Source of the DNA: Alphaproteobacteria bacterium
GTDB taxonomy: Bacteria > Pseudomonadota > Alphaproteobacteria > Sphingomonadales > Emcibacteraceae
Direction of reading: 5' to 3'
Length of the DNA stretch: 7,081 nucleotides
NCBI GenBank assembly: GCA_030432815.1
Contig: JAUILB010000149.1
Coordinates: forward strand, 1-7,081
Shown: one piece after another, positions 1 through 6,141 of the stretch
Numbering within the stretch: position 1 is the first letter of the stretch
How the letters are laid out: each line of letters opens with the position of its first letter
Program-made: the position numbers and the translations under genes
Notes under the pieces: generated by a model
What the model was told of the DNA's origin: nothing
Database searches by the model: none
The model's input: the letters and a program-made list of their open reading frames with translations, nothing else

Positions 1-997
1 CGGTGTCAAAGTTGTTAAATCACTTGATGAAGTGAAGCAGGTTGCAAATGATATTATAGGAATGAATCTGGTTACCCATCAAACAGGCCCAGCCGGTAAA
101 AAAGTAAATCAGGTTTATATTGAAGATGGCTGCGCGATTGCAAACGAACTTTATGTAAGCTTGCTTGTTGACCGTGAGAGTAGCCGTATTGCCATTATTG
201 CTTCATCAGAAGGTGGCATGGATATCGAAGAAGTGGCAGCAGAAACACCTGAGAAAATTGTGACCGTAACAATTGACCCGGCATCCGGCCTTTCAGGTTA
301 TCATTGCCGCAAAGTGGCTTTTGGTATGGGGCTCAACGGTAAAGCTGCCAGTGGTGTCGCAAAAGTAATTGGTGCGCTTTATAAAACGTTTACGGAGAAA
401 GATGCTTCCCTGCTTGAAATTAACCCGCTTGTTGTTACCGAAGATGATGAGGTGGTGGTACTGGATGCCAAAATGGGTTTTGATGGTAATTCCCTCTTCC
501 GTCACAAGGATGTTCAGGAACTTCGTGATCCTACCGAAGAAGATCCTATGGAGCTCGAAGCAGCAAAACACGAACTTAGCTACATCAAACTTGATGGTAG
601 CATTGGTTGTATGGTGAACGGTGCCGGTCTTGCTATGGCAACGATGGATATTATTAAACTTAAAGGAGGTTCGCCGGCCAACTTTCTGGACGTAGGTGGT
701 GGTGCAACCCGGGAAAGGGTAACGGAAGCCTTTAAAATTATTCTGAGCGATCCTGCGGTAGAAGGAATTCTGGTTAATATTTTCGGTGGTATCATGCGCT
801 GTGATGTTATTGCGGAAGGCGTTGTCGCTGCTGCAAAGGAACTGTCCCTTAATGTTCCGCTGGTTGTGCGGCTTGAAGGTACAAACGTCGAAAAAGGAAA
901 AGAGATCATGGAAAATTCCGGTCTCAATATTATTTCTGCATCGGATCTTGGCGATGCTGCCGAAAAAATTGTTAAAGCAGTAGGGGGAGCAAAGTAA
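1..997 (+). CDS. sucC: Succinyl-CoA synthetase (ADP/GDP-forming) beta subunit, 5'-truncated
   Basis: This is the beta subunit of succinyl-CoA synthetase, a cytoplasmic TCA-cycle enzyme that converts succinyl-CoA, phosphate and NDP to succinate, CoA and NTP. The reading frame enters at base 2 and gives 331 residues; the gene begins outside the window. Aligning remembered E. coli SucC motifs suggests about 58 N-terminal residues are missing. The GTG at 32 is internal, because the family sequence GVKVV continues upstream of it. Visible motifs, in fragment numbering: EINPLVV (Glu139-Asn141) and DAKMGFDGN (Asp155 onward), which supply the ATP-grasp metal ligands; then GCMVNGAGLAM, FLDVGGGA, NIFGGIMRCD and VVRLEGTN of the C-terminal ligase domain that contacts the alpha subunit. 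The stop TAA shares its last base with the sucD start. ADP versus GDP preference cannot be read from the sequence. Confidence 0.97.
   Translation, partial: GVKVVKSLDEVKQVANDIIGMNLVTHQTGPAGKKVNQVYIEDGCAIANELYVSLLVDRESSRIAIIASSEGGMDIEEVAAETPEKIVTVTIDPASGLSGYHCRKVAFGMGLNGKAASGVAKVIGALYKTFTEKDASLLEINPLVVTEDDEVVVLDAKMGFDGNSLFRHKDVQELRDPTEEDPMELEAAKHELSYIKLDGSIGCMVNGAGLAMATMDIIKLKGGSPANFLDVGGGATRERVTEAFKIILSDPAVEGILVNIFGGIMRCDVIAEGVVAAAKELSLNVPLVVRLEGTNVEKGKEIMENSGLNIISASDLGDAAEKIVKAVGGAK
983..989 (+). promoter_or_regulatory. Ribosome binding site of sucD
   Basis: The purine run GGGGGAG ends 7 nt before the ATG at 997 and lies inside the last codons of sucC. Its good spacing supports that ATG as the sucD start. 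The TAATG overlap allows the same ribosomes to reinitiate, which would keep the two subunits near 1:1. Confidence 0.75.
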
Positions 998-1872
998 TGT
1001 CTATTTTTGTAAATGCAGAAACAAAAGTAATTTGCCAAGGCTTCACCGGGGCTCAGGGTACGTTCCATTCTGAACAGGCAATTGCATATGGTACAAAAAT
1101 GGTTGGCGGTGTTACACCTGGCAAGGGTGGCACGGATCATCTTGGATTACCTGTTTTTAATACAGTTGATGAAGCCGTTCATAAAACCGGTGCAAATGCA
1201 TCCGTTATTTATGTTCCGCCACCCTTTGCGGCAGATGCTATTCTGGAAGCGATTGATGCTAAAGTTGAGCTCATAGTCGCTATTACAGAAGGTATTCCCG
1301 TTTTGGATATGGTTAAAGTGAAACGCGCCCTCCAGGGGTCAGGTTCGCGTCTTGTTGGCCCGAACTGCCCGGGCGTGATCACGCCGGGTGAATGTAAAAT
1401 CGGCATTATGCCAGGCCATATTCATAAGAAAGGATCTGTTGGTGTGGTCTCCCGTTCGGGAACACTCACATATGAAGCTGTTCACCAGACAACAGTTGTC
1501 GGTCTTGGACAGACATCATGCATTGGCATTGGTGGTGACCCTGTCAATGGAACAAACTTTATTGACGTGCTCGATGGCTTCCTGAACGATGATGAAACAC
1601 AATCAATTATCATGATCGGTGAAATTGGTGGATCAGCGGAAGAAGAAGCAGCAGATTTTCTTAAATCACACAGCATCAAAAAACCTGTTGTAGGGTTTAT
1701 TGCCGGTCGTACTGCCCCTCCAGGACGGACAATGGGTCATGCAGGCGCGATTGTGTCCGGCGGTAAAGGCGGTGCGGAAGACAAGATAGAAGCAATGAAA
1801 AGCGCAGGTATTGTTATTTCTGACTCCCCATCCGAACTTGGAACAACATTAATGAAAGTTCTGAACGGTTAG
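997..1872 (+). CDS. sucD: Succinyl-CoA synthetase (ADP/GDP-forming) alpha subunit
   Basis: This is the alpha subunit of succinyl-CoA synthetase. It binds CoA and carries the histidine that is transiently phosphorylated during catalysis. At 291 residues it is complete and of normal family length. The N-terminal Rossmann-type CoA-binding domain shows GFTGAQGTFHSEQ (about residues 15-27) and GVTPGKGG. The segment GPNCPGVITPGECKIGIMPG starts at Gly121. GEIGGSAEEEAA starts near residue 208, with Glu209 matching the conserved glutamate that contacts the active histidine. The active site is GRTMGHAGAIVSGG, with the phosphohistidine at His248 (codon 1738-1740). The start overlaps the sucC stop by one base. 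The gene ends in TAG, and the 36-bp spacer to sucA contains no further stop in this frame. Base and codon use resemble the neighbours, with no sign of transfer. Confidence 0.98.
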   Translation: MSIFVNAETKVICQGFTGAQGTFHSEQAIAYGTKMVGGVTPGKGGTDHLGLPVFNTVDEAVHKTGANASVIYVPPPFAADAILEAIDAKVELIVAITEGIPVLDMVKVKRALQGSGSRLVGPNCPGVITPGECKIGIMPGHIHKKGSVGVVSRSGTLTYEAVHQTTVVGLGQTSCIGIGGDPVNGTNFIDVLDGFLNDDETQSIIMIGEIGGSAEEEAADFLKSHSIKKPVVGFIAGRTAPPGRTMGHAGAIVSGGKGGAEDKIEAMKSAGIVISDSPSELGTTLMKVLNG

Positions 1873-1893
1873 CATATTCATACAAATGAACAG

Positions 1894-1898
1894 ATAGG
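1894..1898 (+). promoter_or_regulatory. Weak ribosome binding site of sucA
   Basis: The best Shine-Dalgarno-like element in the 36-bp spacer is ATAGG, 10 nt before the ATG at 1909; the bases between are AT-rich (AATAAT directly before the ATG). It is clearly poorer than the sites of sucD and sucB. No other in-frame ATG, GTG or TTG lies between the sucD stop and 1909, so the start is fixed despite the weak site. Confidence 0.45.
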
Positions 1899-1908
1899 CT
1901 CGAATAAT

Positions 1909-4842
1909 ATGAGTATAGACAGCAAAGAAAACCTATTTAATGGATCAAGCGGGGCATTTGTCGAAGAACTTTTTGCCAGATACACGAAGGATCCAACATC
2001 CGTTGATCCGTCATGGCAAGCCTATTTTGAGGAACTTGCCGAAGATGCCCGTATGCTCATGGGTGCCGGCATTGAAAAACCCGGCGCATCATGGAAGCGA
2101 AATGACTGGCCGTATGATGATGGTGATGATCTTATGTCTGCGCTTAACCCCGGCTTTGAAGCCAAGGTTCAGGCTAAAAAATCAGGCAAAGCAAGTGAGG
2201 AGGATATCCGAAAAGCGACGCTGGACAGCATACGGTGTCTTATGATGATCAGAACATTCCGGGTTCGCGGTCATTTGCATGCAAATCTTGACCCTCTTGG
2301 ACTTGCTGAAAAACCATATCATTCGGAACTTGACCCTGCGACATATGGTTTTGGGGCAGAGGATCTGGACCGGGAAATTTTTCTTGATAACGTGCTTGGT
2401 CTTGAAACGGCGACGGTAAGAGAAGTTCTTGAAATTCTTGAACGTACTTATTGCTCATCCTTTGGCGTTGAATTTATGCATATCAACAGTGCAGAGGAAA
2501 AAACCTGGATTCAGGAACGTATTGAAGGACGTGACAAGGAAATTCATTTTACACCGGAAGGCAAGCTTGCAATCCTGCAGAAGCTGACAGAAGCCGAAGG
2601 TTTTGAAGCGTATCTTGCCAAAAAATATGTCGGCACAAAACGTTTCGGGCTTGATGGTGCGGAAACATTGATTCCCGCCTTGGAAGCAATTATCAAAACA
2701 GGTGGTCACAACGGGATCAAGGAAATTGTACTTGGGATGCCACACCGTGGCCGTCTGAATGTTCTTACCAATGTCATGAGCAAACCATTTCAAGCTATTT
2801 TCCACGAGTTTCATGGTGGTTCTTCTACGCCGGATGAAATTGAAGGATCGGGCGATGTAAAATATCACCTTGGTGCCTCTGCTGACCGTGAATTTGATGG
2901 GAATAAAGTTCATCTGTCATTAACGGCAAATCCGTCTCATCTGGAAGCGGTAAACCCCGTGGCATTAGGTAAAACCCGTGCAAAACTTACGCAGCGTGAC
3001 GATATTAACGGTACCAGCGTCATGACGCTATTGATGCATGGTGACGCGGCCTTTTCCGGACAGGGAATTGTAGCAGAAGGTTTTGCCCTCAGTGATCTTC
3101 GTGGGTATAGAACCGGAGGCACCATCCATGTTGTCGTCAATAACCAAATCGGATTTACTACAGCACCACATTATTCGCGCTCTTCACCTTATCCTTCGGA
3201 TATGGCAAAGGCAATCCAGGCACCCGTCTTTCATGCAAATGGTGATGATCCTGAAGCTGTGGTTTTTGCAATGAAACTGGCAACAGAATATCGGCAGAAA
3301 TTTAAAAAGGATGTTGTGGTTGATATGTTCTGTTACCGCAGGTTTGGCCATAATGAGGGGGATGAGCCATCCTTTACACAGCCACTAATGTATAAACGGA
3401 TCAAGAACCAACCGTCCACCCGTTCAATATATGCTGACCGACTTATCCATGAAGGTCTTATCACAAAGGAAGAAGCGGATCAGATGGTCAAGGACTTCCA
3501 AACCTATCTGGATGTGGAATTTGAAGCAGCCAAAAACTATAAACCTGAAAAAGCAGACTGGTTTGCAGGAAGCTGGACCGGGCTTGAACGCCCAGATGAT
3601 GACCTTCGTCGCGGCAGTCAAACGGGCATTCACATTGATGAACTGAGGGATCTGGGCCGGTTGCTTACGACCGTACCGGATAATTTCAAGATTCACAGAA
3701 CCCTGCAAAGAACACTTGATGCAAAAGCACGTATGTTTGAAAGTGGTGAAAATTTTGACTGGGCGACCGCAGAAGCGCTTGCATTCGGTACACTTATTCG
3801 TGAAGGGCACCGTGTACGGCTTTCCGGCCAGGACAGTCAACGCGGAACATTTTCACAGCGTCACAGTGTTTTCATTGATCAGGAAACAGAAGACCGTTAT
3901 GTGCCGCTTGCACATGCCGGTGACGGGCCGGACGCCCACGCCACTTATGAGGTTATCGATAGCGCACTTTCAGAAGAAGCAGTACTTGGGTTCGAATATG
4001 GTTATACTATGGCGGAACCAAATGCACTTGTGCTTTGGGAAGCGCAGTTTGGTGACTTTGCAAATGGTGCGCAGATGATTTTTGATCAGTTTATTTCAAG
4101 TGCAGAATCAAAATGGCTCCGTTTCAGTGGCCTGGTTGTTTTGCTTCCCCACGGTTATGAAGGACAAGGACCCGAACATTCATCCGCAAGGCTGGAACGG
4201 TTCCTGCAACTTTGTGCGGAAGATAATATGCAAGTGGTAAACGCAACTACGCCTGCAAACTATTTCCATGTACTTCGTCGTCAAATGAAGCGGAAATTCC
4301 GTAAACCGTTAATTATCATGACGCCAAAATCGCTTCTACGTCATAAACTAGCGACATCGAAGATCGAAGACATGGGTCAAAAATCGGAATTTCACCGTAT
4401 TCTTTGGGATGATGCGGAAAGTGACCCACATAAAACAATTAAAATCAATAAACCGTCAGGGATCAAAAGACTGGTCCTCTGTACAGGAAAAGTTTATTAC
4501 GATTTGCTCGAGGAACGTGATAAGCGCGATCAGAAAGATACATATCTGATGCGTATTGAGCAGCTTTATCCGTTCCCGGCGGAAGCACTGAAGCAAGAGA
4601 TTAAGAGATTTAAAAATCTTGAGGCAGTAGTCTGGTGTCAGGAAGAGCCAAAGAATATGGGGTCCTGGAGTTTTATTGATCCATTGATTGAGGATGTATT
4701 AGCGGCTGCTAAATGCAAGGTAACCCGCCCGGCTTATGCGGGACGGAAGGCAGCTGCTTCACCTGCTACAGGTTTGATGGAACGTCATAAGGCTGAGCAG
4801 GCAAAACTTATTGATCAGGCATTAACAATAGAAAAAAGATAA
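1909..4842 (+). CDS. sucA: 2-oxoglutarate dehydrogenase E1 component (thiamine diphosphate-dependent)
   Basis: E1o decarboxylates 2-oxoglutarate on thiamine diphosphate and succinylates the E2 lipoyl arm. It is the substrate-specific, rate-setting part of the complex. At 977 residues it is full length, slightly longer than E. coli SucA (about 930), as is common in Alphaproteobacteria. Domains: an N-terminal E2-binding segment (about residues 8-50, FVEELFARYTKDP); the ThDP/Mg-binding domain (about 210-540) with PHRGRLNVL (His279), KYHLG (His320), the ThDP motif from Gly378-Asp379-Ala380 to Asn411-Asn412-Gln413, and RRFGHNEGDEP (His481); the pyrimidine-binding domain (about 605-800) with QDSQRGTFSQRH (641-652) and HGYEGQGPEHSS (748-759); and a C-terminal domain with WCQEEPKNMGSW. 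His279 and His320 correspond to the substrate-site histidines of the E. coli enzyme. No E2-like acyltransferase domain is fused, unlike actinobacterial KGD/OdhA. The gene ends in TAA followed by two further in-frame TAA codons. Confidence 0.98.
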   Translation: MSIDSKENLFNGSSGAFVEELFARYTKDPTSVDPSWQAYFEELAEDARMLMGAGIEKPGASWKRNDWPYDDGDDLMSALNPGFEAKVQAKKSGKASEEDIRKATLDSIRCLMMIRTFRVRGHLHANLDPLGLAEKPYHSELDPATYGFGAEDLDREIFLDNVLGLETATVREVLEILERTYCSSFGVEFMHINSAEEKTWIQERIEGRDKEIHFTPEGKLAILQKLTEAEGFEAYLAKKYVGTKRFGLDGAETLIPALEAIIKTGGHNGIKEIVLGMPHRGRLNVLTNVMSKPFQAIFHEFHGGSSTPDEIEGSGDVKYHLGASADREFDGNKVHLSLTANPSHLEAVNPVALGKTRAKLTQRDDINGTSVMTLLMHGDAAFSGQGIVAEGFALSDLRGYRTGGTIHVVVNNQIGFTTAPHYSRSSPYPSDMAKAIQAPVFHANGDDPEAVVFAMKLATEYRQKFKKDVVVDMFCYRRFGHNEGDEPSFTQPLMYKRIKNQPSTRSIYADRLIHEGLITKEEADQMVKDFQTYLDVEFEAAKNYKPEKADWFAGSWTGLERPDDDLRRGSQTGIHIDELRDLGRLLTTVPDNFKIHRTLQRTLDAKARMFESGENFDWATAEALAFGTLIREGHRVRLSGQDSQRGTFSQRHSVFIDQETEDRYVPLAHAGDGPDAHATYEVIDSALSEEAVLGFEYGYTMAEPNALVLWEAQFGDFANGAQMIFDQFISSAESKWLRFSGLVVLLPHGYEGQGPEHSSARLERFLQLCAEDNMQVVNATTPANYFHVLRRQMKRKFRKPLIIMTPKSLLRHKLATSKIEDMGQKSEFHRILWDDAESDPHKTIKINKPSGIKRLVLCTGKVYYDLLEERDKRDQKDTYLMRIEQLYPFPAEALKQEIKRFKNLEAVVWCQEEPKNMGSWSFIDPLIEDVLAAAKCKVTRPAYAGRKAAASPATGLMERHKAEQAKLIDQALTIEKR

Positions 4843-4848
4843 AAATAA

Positions 4849-4855
4849 TAAGGAG
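4849..4855 (+). promoter_or_regulatory. Strong ribosome binding site of sucB
   Basis: TAAGGAG is a near-perfect match to the anti-Shine-Dalgarno sequence and lies 8 nt before the ATG at 4864. It is the best site in the window and makes the start unambiguous. It fills most of the 21-bp sucA-sucB spacer and overlaps the third in-frame TAA after sucA. Confidence 0.85.
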
Positions 4856-4863
4856 AAGGTCAT

Positions 4864-6117
4864 ATGACCGTCGAAATCCATGTACCGGTACTCGGTGAAT
4901 CAGTAACTGAAGCGACAGTTGGAAAATGGTATAAATCTGTCGGTGATGCAGTTGCTGTTGATGAAGTGATCTGTGAACTGGAAACTGATAAGGTTGCGCT
5001 TGAAGTTACAGCGTCAGCTTCAGGTGCACTTGTGGAAATAACAGCCGAAGAAGGCGCCAATGTTGAAGTGGGCGCGATCCTCGGCAAGATCGATGAAACT
5101 GCTCATGGCAAAGATGCGGCAACACCCGCACCGGCCGCAGAAGCAGCACAGGCAGATGAAAAACAGGCTGCACCTGCAGCACCAGCACCGTCTAAATCAG
5201 CGGCAACGCAAGCACCGTCAAAGTCAGGATCAAATGCCAGACCTGCTGCTGCAAAGCTTGCAGAAGAAAAAGGCGTGGATCTTGGCGCGGTTACCGGAAC
5301 CGGTGCCGGCGGTACAATTACCAAGGCCGACGTTCTTGCCTATATTTCGGGTGGTTCGGCACCGGCAAGTTCCGTTTCTGTTTCATCGTCTTCTGACACT
5401 ACACCTGTTTCCGCAGGGCCGCAGGAAGAAGTAGTTCCAATGACAAGATTGCGCCGTACAATCGCTAAACGATTAAAAGATGCGCAAAATACGGCAGCAA
5501 TGCTTACCACATATAATGAAGTGGATATGTCAGCGGTGATGGCGCTTCGCGCTCAATATAAGGAAACGTTTGAAAGAAAACACGGTGCCCGTCTTGGGTT
5601 TATGTCGTTCTTTACCAAAGCATGCGTAGCTGCGCTTAAGGAAATTCCAGAAGTAAATGCGGAAATCCGTGACGATAGTATTGTTTATAAAAATTATTAT
5701 AATATTGGCGTTGCGGCCTCAACACCTTCCGGGCTTGTGGTTCCGGTTGTCAAAAATGCTGAAAATATGGGTTTTGCAGACATCGAGAAAGAAATCAGCC
5801 GTCTTGGTGGCCTCGCTCGTGATGGCAAACTTGCCATGGATGATATGATGGGCGGAACATTTACCATATCAAACGGCGGTGTATTTGGTTCACTTCTTTC
5901 AAGCCCAATCCTGAACGCGCCGCAATCAGGCATTTTGGGAATGCATACAATTCAAAAACGCCCGGTTGTTGTTAATGACGAGATTGTTATTCGTCCAATG
6001 ATGTATCTGTCGCTTAGTTATGATCACCGGATTGTTGATGGTAAGGGCGCAGTGACATTTCTTGTACGGGTAAAAGAAAATCTTGAAGACCCTCAACGGC
6101 TTGTCCTTGATCTATAG
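4864..6117 (+). CDS. sucB: 2-oxoglutarate dehydrogenase E2 component, dihydrolipoyllysine succinyltransferase
   Basis: E2o forms the core of the complex. Its lipoyl arm takes the succinyl group from E1 and its catalytic domain passes it to CoA; Lpd then reoxidises the arm. At 417 residues it is full length. Domains: one lipoyl domain (1 to about 76) with the lipoylated lysine at Lys43 in ELETDKVALEV; an Ala/Pro/Ser/Lys linker (about 80-122) with a short repeat; the peripheral-subunit-binding domain (about 123-160, ARPAAAKLAEEKGVD...GTGAGGTITKADVL); a Ser-rich second linker (about 161-189); and the acyltransferase domain (about 190-417). Catalytic residues are His388 and Asp392 in SYDHRIVDG. 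GGTFTISNGGVFGSL (starting at 330) is characteristic of succinyl- rather than acetyltransferases, which with the adjacent sucA rules out pyruvate dehydrogenase E2. The gene ends in TAG, and no other in-frame stop precedes lpdA. Confidence 0.98.
   Translation: MTVEIHVPVLGESVTEATVGKWYKSVGDAVAVDEVICELETDKVALEVTASASGALVEITAEEGANVEVGAILGKIDETAHGKDAATPAPAAEAAQADEKQAAPAAPAPSKSAATQAPSKSGSNARPAAAKLAEEKGVDLGAVTGTGAGGTITKADVLAYISGGSAPASSVSVSSSSDTTPVSAGPQEEVVPMTRLRRTIAKRLKDAQNTAAMLTTYNEVDMSAVMALRAQYKETFERKHGARLGFMSFFTKACVAALKEIPEVNAEIRDDSIVYKNYYNIGVAASTPSGLVVPVVKNAENMGFADIEKEISRLGGLARDGKLAMDDMMGGTFTISNGGVFGSLLSSPILNAPQSGILGMHTIQKRPVVVNDEIVIRPMMYLSLSYDHRIVDGKGAVTFLVRVKENLEDPQRLVLDL
5185..5227 (+). repeat. 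Imperfect direct repeat encoding APSKS twice in the SucB linker
   Basis: Two 16-bp copies (5185-5200 and 5212-5227) differ at two third-codon positions and sit 27 bp (9 codons) apart. They encode APSKS at residues 108-112 and 117-121, joined by AATQ. They lie in the flexible linker between the lipoyl and subunit-binding domains. Such linkers are known to vary by short in-frame duplications, and the silent differences suggest this one is not recent. Confidence 0.7.
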
Positions 6118-6130
6118 AATAATAATAAAT

Positions 6131-6133
6131 GGA
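6131..6133 (+). promoter_or_regulatory. Weak ribosome binding site of lpdA
   Basis: Only GGA, 8 nt before the ATG at 6142, resembles a Shine-Dalgarno site. The 24-bp spacer is otherwise A/T-rich, beginning with three AAT units after the sucB stop. The start is set mainly by the protein family: MSDTYDVVVIGGGPGG begins at this ATG. Confidence 0.4.
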
Positions 6134-6141
6134 AAATCATT

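Noticed and set aside
32..34. GTG as a possible start of sucC
   Set aside because: The frame continues upstream to base 2 with family-conserved residues (GVKVVKSLDE), so this valine codon is internal and the gene begins outside the window.
580..1140. 186-codon open frame on the minus strand across the sucC/sucD junction
   Set aside because: It lies wholly antisense to two highly conserved genes, has no recognisable domain, and is explained by the codon pattern of the sense strand.
1877..1890. Small inverted repeat TTCAT-ACAA-ATGAA after the sucD stop, considered as a terminator
   Set aside because: The stem is only 5 bp and AT-rich with no T-tract, inside a 36-bp spacer of a probable cotranscribed operon.
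2455..2913. 152-codon open frame on the minus strand inside sucA
   Set aside because: Antisense shadow of the conserved E1 thiamine-binding domain; the product resembles no family I know.
3716..4078. 120-codon forward open frame in another frame of sucA
   Set aside because: It overlaps the conserved pyrimidine-binding domain of SucA and has no supporting domain or ribosome-binding site.
1909..4842. SucA as an actinobacterial-type E1-E2 fusion (KGD/OdhA), suggested by its length
   Set aside because: The N-terminus carries the ordinary short E2-binding segment and no acyltransferase domain; a separate complete sucB follows.
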